Shown piece by piece: positions 32,760 to 44,371 of a stretch of 64,000 bases of DNA. Made by a program: the position numbers and the translations under genes. Source of the stretch: Gracilaria domingensis (taxonomy: Eukaryota > Rhodophyta > Florideophyceae > Gracilariales > Gracilariaceae); NCBI GenBank assembly GCA_022539475.1, contig VCMS01000163.1:56787-120786 (forward strand), given 5' to 3'. Each line of letters starts with the position of its first letter. Position 1 is the first letter of the stretch. The notes below the pieces were generated by a model that saw only the letters and a program-made list of their open reading frames with translations, did not search any database and was not told where the DNA came from.

Positions 32760-33440
32760 TCACTCAATGATTGACTGGATAGCCTTTATGATATCAGCTG
32801 GCTCGGCGCGAGTTGTATGATTCAAGTCGGCATGCAAAAAGACGACCTTCCCTTCTTTATCCAACACGAACGTTGCTGGTACAGGCAACTTTGCTTCCCG
32901 CTTCCCTTCATTCCCATTGATTCGGTCCAAGTCAAGTCCCGAATTTTCATGATATATCCCCTTCATCTCCTCGGGTACGACGTATGCAATGCCATAGCTC
33001 TCCGCCACCTTCAGGCCATCATCAGACAACACATGGAATGGGATTCCCATCTCCTCTATCGTGGAAACGCTTTCATCCGGTGTTTCTGGTGTGACCGTCA
33101 CAAGCTTAGCGCCAACTTCTTCAAAGTATTCGTTTGCAATGATGAGAGAGTCCAGTGTTGCATTGCAAAAAGGACACCATCCTCCCCGATACCATGTCAA
33201 CACCACGGCCGTGTGACTTTGCAACAAACTTGCCAGATTGACAGGAGTCCCGAGCGCGTCATTGAGTGTGAAATCCGGGGCGATGTCACCCTCAACAGGC
33301 GGCTTTGGTTTGTAGTCGCTAGCAAGCTTAGCAATAGCATTCCTCATCCTCGCGACACGTTCATCTCCAACCTTGGCTCGGAGCTTACTCTTTGCCTCCA
33401 TTAACTTCGGAGCAAGCTCTGGAATACCTGGAAGAGTCAT
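32760..33440 (-). CDS. Peroxiredoxin-like (AhpC/TSA family) protein
   Basis: 226 residues from the ATG at 33440. A helical N-terminal extension (1-48) precedes a thioredoxin-fold domain: GDIAPDFTLND (51-61), then the active site YRGGWCPFCN with C89 and C92, VTPETPDES, and a conserved cis-Pro region LPVPATFVLD. The CxxC form belongs to the AhpC/TSA peroxiredoxin-like group common in bacteria and algae, thought to reduce peroxides using thiols. No signal peptide, so probably cytosolic. The open frame extends upstream to 33515 only by a TTG start, but a good splice-donor AAG/GTAAGC (around 33505) suggests a short intron in the 5' UTR. Confidence 0.85.
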   Translation of the reverse strand: MTLPGIPELAPKLMEAKSKLRAKVGDERVARMRNAIAKLASDYKPKPPVEGDIAPDFTLNDALGTPVNLASLLQSHTAVVLTWYRGGWCPFCNATLDSLIIANEYFEEVGAKLVTVTPETPDESVSTIEEMGIPFHVLSDDGLKVAESYGIAYVVPEEMKGIYHENSGLDLDRINGNEGKREAKLPVPATFVLDKEGKVVFLHADLNHTTRAEPADIIKAIQSIIE

Positions 33441-34452
33441 ATCCACTTGTAGCGATAGCGTTCCCTGTCGATGAAATGTCTTGTTTTGCAAGAATGTGCG
33501 GCTTACCTTCGACAAGAGCTGTTAGTTTTCAAGAGTGAGTTTGTGGCTCGAGATCCGAGGATGAAATAAGCCGTTCCCTAGAGAGGGAAGGGGGCAAGGG
33601 GAAGAGCTGTGCGTATAAAAGCAACAGGACCAATCGCAGTCAAATTTGACTTTGGAGAAAAGGTTGTCATGGGTTCTGAAGGTTGTGAGATTCTTTCTGA
33701 GAACATCGCAATAACGAAGCGCTTCTCCACATCTTCAGATTTGGTTGGCAGGGTCTTCACTGTGAATACACAACGTTGATAACCCTCCATGCACCTTAAT
33801 CCAGTCTTCCATTTAGAGATTCCTCATAGAAGTAAATAATATTTAGGCTCTTTTGCTTTTTCTAGGTTGGAAGAAACTAAACCCAGTAGTATTAATAGTA
33901 ATAATATTTAGGCTCTTTTGCTTTTTCCAGTTTGGAAAAACTAAACCCAGTGACTGCAAATAATGTAAGGTACACAATGTCCATCTGTATCGCGCGAACC
34001 CTCGCTCGCCTCTTCTTCCTTCTGTCCCCCGCACACGCCTCTAGGTACGTGCGTTTGATTCCGCAGTACGTGTTTCTTGTTATGGAGGAATATATTAGCT
34101 CGATGTCGACTCTTCTTATACTGAAATACCTACTTTATGCCGTTTTATGCTATTGAAGAGGAAATCCAGAAACTGTGCTGTAAATTGAGCACCATGAAAA
34201 CACGCACAAAACCTCCAAAGTAGTGCTCTTCTCAAAAGCAGCGTGACAAAGAAGCCTCCATACGCACGAGAAAATTATGTTTAAAACCAGGATTGCACTG
34301 AGATAAACAAAGAGAGATCCGATAAGAAGTCTTCAACAAGAAAGAAGATCAGCCCAAAAGCAAAATATATAAATGAATCCCACAAAAGTACTCCATGTCT
34401 ATGAACAAGCTGGCACAAGGTCCAAAGACAAAAACCCACTTTGTAAAACAAG
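33441..34452. other. Intergenic region upstream of the retrotransposon
   Basis: No gene seen. Contains the tandem repeat at 33836-33952 and becomes AT-rich towards the retrotransposon. Confidence 0.4.
33836..33952. repeat. Direct repeat, two ~53-bp copies
   Basis: ATAATATTTAGGCTCTTTTG... at 33836-33889 recurs at 33901-33952 with few differences, separated by 11 bp. Both end in AAACTAAACCCAGT. Confidence 0.85.
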
Positions 34453-34788
34453 TGTAACAGTGAAACATTGTACGTCGCTCATGACTGCATGTAACTGTCT
34501 CTACGTTAATGTGGTCATATCGACACACTACTGGACTCTGTATGAAATGTGTCGACGTTGTTGCAGGGCGCAGTATGGAGAAGGACTGGCAGATCTGCTG
34601 CTTAGTGACGCAGTATCGGACAACAACTGTAGAACTAGGGTTGCCACTGTAGAAGGAAAGAAGGAAGATGTAGACAGTGGTTCGGGTGGGAGTACAAAAA
34701 AGAAGAACAATCGAAGAGAACGCTCTCCTCCTGCCCGAGCCATCGGCTGATCAGAGTTCAAACCAGTAAAGAACCCCAGTCTGCTACA
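34453..34788 (+). repeat. 5' LTR
   Basis: 336 nt, starting TGTAACAG and ending CTGCTACA, an imperfect terminal inverted repeat of the TG...CA type. It matches the 3' LTR along its whole length. Confidence 0.92.
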
Positions 34789-34789
34789 C

Positions 34790-34801
34790 TGGTAGCATCG
34801 C
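34790..34801 (+). other. Primer-binding site
   Basis: TGGTAGCATCGC begins one nucleotide after the 5' LTR; the leading TGG complements the CCA end of a tRNA. Which tRNA primes cannot be decided by eye. Confidence 0.6.
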
Positions 34802-34825
34802 TTTTTTGCGTCATCAATCCTTGCC

Positions 34826-35665
34826 ATGTCCAACCAACCAATTATATCAATGCAAGGCACTGGCTCTGCGTCGATCAATTTGAAGCCCAACAAGCCGGAA
34901 GTATTTTCAGGAAAACGCGATTTCCTGACGGTCAATACTTGGTTATACAAGGTCGAACAGAACTTCAATCTTGTTCAACTCGCAAGTGGTACTGCAGTTC
35001 TTGCCAATGATGATAAGATCGTGTTTGCAACTACTCTACTCACAAAAACAGCGGCAATTTGGTGATATACGGTTTTGAAGTCTAATCCTGTTCCCAAAAC
35101 CTCGGAAGCATTTACCGAAACGATACGAAATAAGTTGGTTCCGGAAGATCATGAACGAAGAGCTCGCGACTCGTTGAGACTATGCAAGCAAACATCTTCT
35201 GCTTCTGCATATTTGTCAGACTTTCGCAATATTGTTCTCACTATACCTGGCAAGAGTCAAAGTTAGAAGTGGGACAAATTTGTTAGAGGCCTTAAGTCCA
35301 AAATTCAATTTGAAGTTCGCAAGTCTAACTGCACTGAATTTGAGAAAGCAACTAAAATCGCAATTCAGGTTGAAGCAGCATTTTCTGGTCTTTCTCTTTA
35401 AAGCGCATCTCATGAAGGTTCTACAGATTCTGCTCCGGACCGAATGGGAATTGGAAATACGGAAGTTAAAGCTCGTGATTATCGTTCCAAAACTCTCTAT
35501 AACATCAAGAACAACGCATGCTTCAAATGTCACAAGGTCGACTGTCGTCCGTGGAAACATCGCCAGCACAACGGCGGTGCTCAGATGGCTGTTTCAAATC
35601 TGGAGGCGGATGATCACGGCGCTAGTCATGAATATCATCTAGATTCTGATAGTTCGGAAAACTAA
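34826..35665 (+). pseudogene. gag-like region, interrupted
   Basis: The first frame (34826-35065) resembles a gypsy capsid N-terminus (PEVFSGKRDFLTVNTWLYK) and stops at a TGA following AAIW. The same frame resumes, then breaks. A CFKCHKVDC segment near 35520 is a zinc-knuckle remnant. At least one nonsense codon and one or more frame changes make it non-functional. Confidence 0.7.
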
Positions 35666-35694
35666 ACAGTCCTTTCAAAACTTCAACGAGCACG

Positions 35695-36303
35695 TTGGAG
35701 GGACTTGAATCTGGCGAGCACCTGTCGATTCAGAACCAATGTGGTTCTCGCTGCGCAGCTGTTCCCATTGAACAGTTGCTTTTGTTTTCAGGCTCTCTGA
35801 GTAGTGTACCTGTTAGGATCCTGAAGGATGATGGCTGTAACACTAATGTTGTATCACAAAATTTTGTGATACGCCATCGTGATGTTCTTGATCTCAGACC
35901 TGTATTGGTTGGCGTAGAGCACCCCAAGAATGGCAATACAGAAACTGGTTGTGAAGTGCTTCTGAACGGCATTATTGCGATTGGTGCATACCAATACACG
36001 AGTAATTGGGTCGTTGCGGATTGCCGCTATGATATCTTGCTGGGTATGCCGTGGCACGTGGCATGCAAACCGTTGACTGACTATCCGAGACAACTTGTCA
36101 ACGTCGGAGGCACCGTTTTGGAAGCTTCCTTCGCAGAGCCTCTTGATCATGTTAAGGTTTTGAACATGGGGTTCAAGCGCTTTCGGAAGCTTCTCCGTCG
36201 CCGGCCGCAGAATTTTGAGGTATACAAAGTGGTTTCTCGCGACGCTTATTACACCGGTCGCTTAGAAGAGAGTTTGTTTGCAGTCAACTCTAGTAGCGCA
36301 TAA
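35695..36303 (+). pseudogene. Retroviral-type aspartic protease region of pol
   Basis: About 200 codons. ILKDDGCNTNVVSQNFV has the spacing of the protease active site, but with DDG where most families have D-S/T-G; ILLGMPWH matches the conserved ILG downstream. It is separated from the RT frame by a frame change near 36,340. Confidence 0.65.
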
Positions 36304-36339
36304 CAGAATCTAATGGACTCCGAAGACCCTGAGCTACGA

Positions 36340-37967
36340 CCCATATTGAACGGTTTTCTGACGTTTTTGAAGAGGAACTTCCGAACGGACTACCTCCATC
36401 TCGCTCAGTAGATCATGCAATCGAGGTTGATCCAAATTGCAAGCCCCCGCACCGGCTACTGTATCAACTTTCGCCTGCTGAGTTGCTAGCTGCAAAGGAA
36501 TACGTGGACAAGCTTCTGCAGTCTGGGAAGATACGACCCAGCCGGCCTTCGTATGGCGCACCTTTATTCTTCGTCAAAGAAGGTACTCGTCCCTTGCGTG
36601 GTGTGGTAGATTACCGCGCTTTGAATCGCATAACCAAGAGGAACAATGCTCCTCTTCCGCGTGCTGACGAAATGTTCGACCGATTAGGACAGTCATGTTA
36701 CTTTTCGAAACTGGATCTTAAGACTGGTTTTCACCAGATAGGCATGCGGGATGAGGACATAGAAAAAACGGCATTCAATACGAAGTACAGACAATATGAG
36801 TACCTCGTTATGCCCATGGGGCTTTGCAACGCACCGGCAACGTTCCAAACACTAATGAACGGAGTGCTGCATGATGTTATCGACAGGTTTGTCGTTGTGT
36901 ATATTGATGACCTTCTAATTTTCAGTCGTAGCAGAGAGGAGCATTTGGTGCACATCCGGGAAGTACTGTCACGCCTACGAGCGGCAAAGCTCTATGTCTT
37001 CCCGAAAAAGTGCTCCTTTATGCAAAAAGAAACGGAGTTTTTGGGGCTGATTGTCAGCAAAGACGGCCTTCGTGTCAATCCTCACAAGGTTGAAGTGGTA
37101 CAAAACTGGCCAAAACCTATCTCTCTTACAGAGTTACGGAGCTTCTTAGGGTTGGTGCAGTTTTTTCGGCGGTTTACGCAGAACTTCTCGTTGCGAGCCG
37201 CACCTCTTACTCGCTTGACGCAGAAACGCAATGGAATTCAGGCTTGGGATGACGATGCAAATCATTCGTTCGAAGATCTTAAGACGGCTCTCACTTGTGC
37301 TCCCATCCTCGTTCCGCCTGATTGGGAAAAGCCCTTTCGACTACACATCTATGCTTCGCAGTTTGCCGTGGGAGCTACATTGACGCAACTCGACGATGAA
37401 AAGCGAGACCGCGTGATTGCGTACATGTCCCGCAAACTGTCACCAACGGAGCAAACCTATACGGCTAACGAGAGAGAACTGCTTGCTCTAGTGTTTTCTT
37501 TGCAGCGGTTTAGATGCTATCTTGAAGGTAGCACATTTGACGTCCTCACCGATAATCAAGTTGTGAAGAATTTTCTACACAAGAAGAACGTGAACCGCAG
37601 AGAGGCCAGATGGTTAGATATTCTTGCAGCGTTTATTGTCAGAAGTGTCTCGCTGCAACCTGGACGAATTCATGTTCTTGGTGATTCTCTTTCCCGTTTG
37701 CGACAAGCACCGGAGGTGCATAATCTTGAGTGTGACGTTTTATCGTTTAGTACGACCGAAACAGTAATCAACGGTTACGACACGGATCAGCTGTTTGGAC
37801 CCGTGTTCAACGCGTTGGAAGGAACTTGGCCGGATGACGCTAAGAAACGCAAGCGCCTCGAGCATCTCATCTCTTCCTTCAAAATCGATGGTGGTAAGTT
37901 ATATTACTGTGGAAAGCTTTGTGTCCCTGACCCACGCACGACGGGCTGTGTTGGAACTCGCACATGA
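36340..37967 (+). pseudogene. Reverse transcriptase and RNase H region of pol
   Basis: Open for about 540 codons. RT landmarks: FSKLDLKTGFHQI, FNTKYRQYEYLVMPMGLCNAPATF and the catalytic YIDDLLIFS near 36,900. The tether and RNase H follow (LHIYASQFAVGATL near 37,340; TANERELLALVFSLQRFRCYL; DNQVVKNF near 37,555). Sequence shifts to another frame near 37,930, before the integrase. Confidence 0.9.
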
Positions 37968-39258
37968 TTCCCGAACCGCAGGACACTTTGGATTTGGCAA
38001 GACTCTTAGTCGTCTCCACCATTACCACTGGAAGCATAAAGCCAGAGATGTACGGAAGTACTGTGATGGGTGTTCGATTTGCCAACAGAACAAGGATCAT
38101 CAAGGGCAATCTCTGAATGAACCTACGCCGCTCCCGCTTCCGACAAGAAGATGGGGGTTGGTAGCAACTGATTTTATTGTTTAGTTACCCAAGACCAGCT
38201 CAGGATTTGACGCAATTACAACATGGGTGGACCGGCTCTCTAGGAGAGTTCACTTTATACCATCCAAAGAGTCGGATGATGCCCCCGAAGTGGCACGGAG
38301 GTTTTTTCGTTTTATCTTTCCCCACCATGGATTGCCTGACGCTGTCATCTCTGACCGCGATCCTCGTTTTGTGTCCAAGTTTTGGACGGAGTTGATGAAT
38401 CTCTGCGGGGTCCGACTGAAAATGTCGTCATCTAGGCACCCACAAACGGACGGCGCATCTGAAGTAATGAATAGAATGGTTGAAAACTACCTTCGTTGTT
38501 TTTGTTCATTTGAACAAAATGACTGGGATAAGTTGCTCCCAACCGCCGAGTTCGCATACAATTCAGCAATAACAGAAGATTTGGGCATGTCCCCGTTCGA
38601 AATAGATTTAGGGTGGAAGCCGAAAGATCCTTTGGATATGATCAGTGCGAAAGAAACCGCAGTGGAATCTACAGAACAGTTCCGCGCCCGTCTTCAGTCT
38701 GTATTGGAAGACGCTCAGTTTTGCCATCATCTTGCAAAGGCAAGGCAGGCCGCGGAATCCAGCGTTCACTTTCGAGCTCCGACGTACAAGGTTGGGGACA
38801 GTGTCTGGGTTTCGAAGAACCTTTTCAAAGATTTGTAAAGCCGTTCGCGTCCAAAAGACAAACTTACTGCCAAGCGGTTCGGTCCGTTTCAAATTACGGA
38901 GCTTGTCGGGAAGAATGCATTGCGTTTGTCATTTCCATCACACATAAGGACACATCCCGTGGGCCATGTTTCGCACACACGTCCTTTTCGGACTCAACCA
39001 CGTGATATTGCGCAGCCAACTCGCTCGAAACCTGTTCCCGTCGATAGGCGCAACGGGCAGGACCTCTTTATGGTAGAACGAATATTGAAGCATAGAAAGC
39101 GTGGAAGAGGGTTTCAGTGGCTCACATTATTGAAAGACAGTCCTACACATGAAGCACAGTGGCAACAGACAAAAGATTTTGTGGACAAGGACGGAACTCT
39201 TACGGCAGCATTTCATCAATATATTGTGGAACATGGATTGCTTAAACATTTGCATTGA
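37930..39258 (+). pseudogene. Integrase region with C-terminal chromodomain
   Basis: Starts with the zinc-binding H-H-C-C motif (LAHDSRTAGHFG... CDGCSICQQNK). The catalytic core shows ATDFIV, interrupted at once by a TAG at 38182, then ISDRDPRF and the glutamate region SSRHPQTDGASEVMNRM. A TAA near 38,836 follows FKDL. The end (about 39,060-39,240) is a chromodomain: MVERILKHRKRG, FQWLTLLKD, EAQWQQTKDF. In chromoviruses this directs integration to marked chromatin. Confidence 0.85.
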
Positions 39259-39299
39259 GTTTGACGAGGTCGTCAAACAACTTTGCGAAGCGGCAATGG

Positions 39300-39635
39300 T
39301 GCAACAGTGCAGCATTGTACGTCGCTCATGACTGCATGTAACTGTCTCTACATTAATGTGGACATATAGACACATTACTGGACTCTGTATGAAATGTGTC
39401 GACGTTGTTGCAGGGCGCAGTATCGAGAAGGACTGGCATACCTGCTGCTTAGTGACGCAGTATCGGACAACAACTGTAGAACTAGGGTTGCCGCTGTAGA
39501 GGGAAAGAAGGAAGATGTAGACAGTGGTTCGGGTGGGAGTACAAATAGGAAGAACAATCGAAGAGAACGCTCTCCTCCTGCCCGAGCCATCGGCCGATCA
39601 GAGTTCAAACCAGTAAAGAACCCCAGTCTGCTACA
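39300..39635 (+). repeat. 3' LTR
   Basis: 336 nt, TGCAACAG to CTGCTACA, preceded by the purine-rich tract GCGAAGCGGCAATGG. It has the same length as the 5' LTR with about 15 substitutions. Confidence 0.92.
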
Positions 39636-40812
39636 ATGAGACTTCAAAACCCAATACTGTGGCAAAGAACTCTTTTTCAATCAAAAGATAACTAAATATC
39701 ACATTTTACGCCAACTTGTCACTCAGGGAAACTCGGGAATTTCGTAAAACGGGTGGATATTGTAATTAAAAACGGTACATGTAATGTGACTTCGCAAATT
39801 ACGACAAAACTGATAGTCAAATGTTTGAGGAAATCTGGTTTAATTTAATAATTTTCAATCTACATTGTTGCAAAAGGGTATTGTCACGCAAAATAGCGTG
39901 TCTAAAAAGCAACAATGACGGATAAACCCTACGCAATTATTTTAATGATAACTTCAAAAGTCATCACGGATAACATTTGAAGTTAACATGATGAGTTGGG
40001 AGATAAGTTCGAACTTATCAGGTTTCCAAGCCTTGAGCCTTCGTCGTAGAAGCCGAAGGCATCGGAGTCTTTCAATTTCTCACTTCTGTTCTTCTAGTAC
40101 TTCAATGAGATCAAATTAATTTTTAAACTTAGAAAGCCAAATTCAAACCTCAGCATTCTAAAAGTAGAACATTTTTGACTTTTTTTGTAAAGTTAACACT
40201 ATAAAATTTGATGAGCTTTTGCAAGTATTTGCTCTTTCTCTTAACGGTTTTGAGCTCTGAATACTCATTTTAAAGTACTTCGCTGAGATCAACATCTCAT
40301 GCGAAACTTTGGTTGTTTAAGCTTATCTCAAGAGGGCTAAACAAAGCCACTAACTTAAAATCTGATGTGCATTTGATGGATTTAGTGAGTGATGACTGAT
40401 ACAATTCTAATCACGGATCTACGCACAAATATCTTACTGTAATGGAAACAAAATTCCAGTCACGCTAAATACAAACATTGGCTGGTTTTCTCCGTCTTGC
40501 GTAAAGTACATCTTGTGATTTCATGTACTCATGTGCATTAATACAGCAAAGCAAATTTGTATTTATTATCGCGATGTATTTGAAATATTTGTGTTCCATT
40601 ATGCAGATCGTTTCATATACGCTTTTTACGGCTCTTCCCAGGTCCTGACTGGGTATCTGATATTTTGAACTGGGGACATAGAAAATAACTACTCCTGGTC
40701 ACCTTAATTTTAATCGCAAGAATGGTTTCAGACAGATCTTGTCAGAATAACAAAGACAGTCTCATAATAACACTGACAGAAGAAGACAGTGGGGCCGCCT
40801 GCAAGGTTTCCG
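39636..40812. other. AT-rich DNA between two mobile elements
   Basis: About 1.2 kb with no coding frame of note and no clear repeat. May include terminal parts of the tyrosine-recombinase element that follows. Confidence 0.35.
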
Positions 40813-42685
40813 TCACAAACCTTCTCCGCATCCAGGTCCAATCTTGCCGGCACCAACCCCAAATTTCACATTTATTGTTACATTTCCATTCAAAGCTCCT
40901 TCATTTCGCAAGAATGTAGACAACGTCAAAGCAGCATTTTGCCCTGTATTGACTCCAGCCTTCTCCATACTTTGTCCAGAATCTAAACCCAAATCCAAAT
41001 TCTCCTTCTCAAATGAACATAAATCCTCTAATTGCGTACTCCTGACTTTGTATGGATTCACAAATACGGCGCGCTTTGCCTTTGGCTCTTCAAAGCCTCC
41101 CAGTATTCCTTCTTGTTGACGCTTGCCAAGTGATCCACGCAAACTGGTATAAGCCGCAAATGACCTTGGGTCCCTATTACCAGAAGGCTTTGCAACGCTA
41201 GTGTCATCTATCCCAGCACCAAAAAGCTGCGTTATAACAGTCGCACGTAAACCATGCAGCGTCATAAACGTTTCGATCGCGCACCAGTAGTATTATTTGC
41301 CTCACAGGCATCGGTGACATACCGAACAAGCGTCTCAGCACCGACATTCTGCGGCTTAAAAAAGGCTTGCGGCAACGCCCCTCTGTGGTTAACGGCACAG
41401 AAGAACTTGTCATCTGCCTCCCGGAATCGCGAAACAATCGCAAGGTATTCATCAAGATCCTCGAAAACATTAAGGATGCCGTCGAGTTGAACCCGATTCC
41501 ATATATAAACTTCTTTCGGCTTTGTGTTAATCCATTTTAGACCTCCAGATTGCGTCTTTGAGGCCCCGTCAACACTCCCAATGCGCCCAACAATACGATA
41601 TACGGTCTCACTGCCATCCAATACTTTGATCACGTCCTTCAATCGTAATTCCCCGAGCTCTGACTTTCGGAATGCAGTCATCAAGGCCACGTTAAATATT
41701 ATCCTTATCAAAAATCCACGGGGATGTGCCTTTGACAGAAAAGATGACTTGTAAAGATCTCGAATGTTCTGTTCCGACAGGATGTTATGACTTTTCGACA
41801 AGCTCCCTGAGACTGTTAGCGTCGTATTTTGTTATCCAGTACAGTCATAAGCCCACGTTCTGGATCTGCGAAAACCTTCCCAGAGAATAAATTCAAGTCG
41901 TATCCCCAGTGTTGTTTGAATGCTCGTCGCAACCTTGCAATATATGTTTTCAGAGTAGATGGACTGAGATCTTGGTTGTCTGACTTGCGCTTCCGCGTTG
42001 CAATGAATTCGACTATAACTGCATTTACCCGTTTCAGTTGTCGATCGGTCCACATGGACGTGTCTTTGGGCAGACTGTGACCATTTTCTGTTCGGAACAA
42101 ATATATAGAGGTGAGCCCAACGGCTTGTTCCCTCAAGCTGCGACGACGCCAAGCAGCTGTTTATTTGTCTTTCAGCTCTGCAAGTAGTTCCGGTCTTAGC
42201 AGATTGAAATCCTCCACCACGAATTCAGCGAATGCGTAAAACGAAGTTTTTGTGGACTTTGCAGTGTTGCCTGGAGTATGTCGATACATTAAACTTCTCG
42301 CTTCCGCAGATAAAGCCGGCTGGATCTGCGATTGGGGTTCATTAAAGTGTGATGCAGAGGAATTTCTGGGCAAAGTTGTAGAATTGACATGATTGTTTTC
42401 CTGCGACTCTGTTGTTAGGATAATGATAGCATTAGGGAGATTTGGATCGTTTTGGTTTGTGGGAGAGGGAGATATAGATGCATTTGCTGATCGAGGAATG
42501 ATATTCAGTGAACTGCTGACTTCAGAGGATGACACGTGACTTTTGTCAGAATCTCCGATGATGGCGTTCATTTGGCTAGTGGAGGGTAAAGAATGATGCT
42601 CTGTGTGTGGAAAGTCGGCGGACTCATCGTAGAATTCTGTGAACGATGGCGCGACGTTCATGGTGCGCTTGCCTGTGCAGGACAA
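40813..42685 (-). pseudogene. Crypton-like tyrosine recombinase element, frame-broken
   Basis: Four minus-strand segments in different frames form one recombinase. The N-terminal part (42685-42161) is Ser/Asn-rich. The next (42136-41816) resembles a core-binding domain (TLKTYIARLRRAFKQHWG). The catalytic part follows: box I MTAFRKSELGELRL near 41,680; HGLR at about 41,255; and a tyrosine in FAAYTSLRG about 30 residues later. R-H-R-Y order and the DUF3504-like spacing point to Crypton-type transposons. The frame changes near 41,820 and 41,265 are both of the -1 type; the join near 42,150 is unresolved. It could be a decayed copy, a gene with assembly gaps, or a gene with unseen introns. Confidence 0.75.
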
Positions 42686-42850
42686 AGCACATCGTCCTCC
42701 ATGAAAGAGTTCCTGGGAAGTTTTGTTGCACAGGAAGAAGCAAACTTCATGGTTGCGTACGTTAGGTTATGCGCAGCTGTCTGTTGGAGAGAGACAGCTG
42801 TTGCAAAATTTCCCATTGAGGAGAGCATCTGCAGGACCTAAGTGACAAGC

Positions 42851-42977
42851 GAGTTATCAACCGGGAGCTCGCGAGAAAAATTACGCACCTTGGCTCGCTA
42901 TATTGGGCCTCGCTGCGCTCGGACCCAATATTGAGGCCTCGGTCCGCAATTTTCTCGCTCGCCCCGGTTGATAACTC
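42851..42977. mobile_element. Small foldback/MITE-like element
   Basis: GAGTTATCAACCGG at 42851 is matched by its exact reverse complement ending at 42977. The arms continue imperfectly inward (CTCGCGAGAAAAATTACG against CGCAATTTTCTCGCTC), and the centre contains CCAATATTGAGG-type smaller inverted repeats. It is 127 bp and has no coding capacity. Confidence 0.7.
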
Positions 42978-44371
42978 TTACATGTTGCAACGCAAGCGGC
43001 TCCAAAAAAAGATAAATGGGCTAAAGCTCGAATGCTTGATCCCAGTCGCGACCTTTTGTTTATTCTCTCAGTCTGCGATGTTCACAGTTTTCTATATATC
43101 GCCGACAATCGCCGAAGGTGTAGGAGCCTAGCTTGTGTCGATACTATAATGTTGATCGACGAGATCGCTGGAGTACACGTGGAAGACGAAACACCGTTCT
43201 TGATTGACGAAGCATACGCTAAGGCGTTCCATAGTAACAAGGCTCTTTGGGGTCTGTATAGCAACTAAAAACTTTATCTTTCAAAGTTGCACACCTTTTG
43301 CGCTTTCTTTGTGAGCTTTCGCTGTGCCGTGCGGTGCAAACAGAAGTGCGGGCAAAAAACTGCGGCGACGCAGAAAAACACTCACTCAGTTCTCAGATCC
43401 TTTTCTCTATAGAAGTAAATACAGTAGTAAAACCCTCCAGTAGAACCGATTCAAGCAAATTCTAAATCCAAGCAGCCCCGTTTCCAACGTAAAATGAGAG
43501 CTAGAATAAGGTAGAACTAACGTTAGATCTGGATGCTCACGACAAGCAACACAAAAAAGAGATATTTATGCATACCCCGTTGGTCAAATTGAACGACAGA
43601 CGTGCCGGAGAGCGCTTCACTTACTCGCAAGATCAAAAAATGATCCCGGGCAATGTAGACTAAATCTGTATAACAAGAAAGAGTGCCAAGAGCTACATGA
43701 CGGTAACAATAACAGTTTCACAATAAAAAGGTGCCGTAACGACGGTCTGAGGCTACTTAGAGATAAAGATCGGATGACTAGCCCGAAGTTGCGACGGGTT
43801 GCCCCGTTAGGAACGTAGACCGTCCGCAAGTGACAGAAAAGTCAGAGATAGAAGCATCCTAGTAGTTTATTTCTCTTACAGTGGCGGCGAAGTTATTCTG
43901 TACGTCTGTGTTCTGCAAAGTGGAATATAGTCTGTTCGCTTTGGAAACTAAGCTAGTTTTGGGACTATTTGGGGCGCGCGAGGGGGGTAGCAGAGGCTGG
44001 CACTCAAAAAATTAAGAAATTTTGGAATATTAAATTCCATTTCGCGCAGTTTAGTTCTTGGGTCCCCTAGTTTTTGTAGAGGTTCTACTTCGCCGCACCA
44101 CCCCATTCACTCTTTTCCGCGACCCTCTCTCAAAACTGCACTCGTGCTAGTTTGCGTTTCCATTTTCTCCCATGTTGCAATGCCAATCGCAACTCATCCC
44201 ACCTCAATCATCCCATCACTTCTTCCCAGTCCACACCACCCCGGCTATTTACCCATTTCTCGCCCATCACGCGTTCCCATCCTCTCTCTCCGTCTCCGCA
44301 AACGTCATTTTGTAGAAGTCAGGTGGACAACCCTCCCTCTTCTCGTATACCCGCCTCGCCCCAAAACGGCT
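42978..44371. other. Intergenic region, no supported gene
   Basis: About 1.4 kb. Nothing recognisable; pyrimidine-rich towards 44.3 kb, where it meets the 3' end of the coiled-coil gene. Confidence 0.35.

Larger units (their letters stand above)
34453..39635 (+). mobile_element. Ty3/gypsy LTR retrotransposon with chromodomain (chromovirus), degenerate
   Basis: A complete LTR-to-LTR element of 5.18 kb. Order: 5' LTR, primer-binding site, gag-like region with a zinc-knuckle remnant, aspartic protease, reverse transcriptase with RNase H, integrase, chromodomain, purine-rich tract, 3' LTR. Protease-RT-RNaseH-integrase order marks Ty3/gypsy, and the C-terminal chromodomain marks a chromovirus. 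Both LTRs are 336 nt and differ at about 15 sites (roughly 95.5% identical by manual count), so the insertion is not recent. The gag and pol frames carry several stops and shifts, so this copy is not autonomous. Five-base target-site duplications are not evident (ACAAG before, ATGAG after). Confidence 0.93.
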
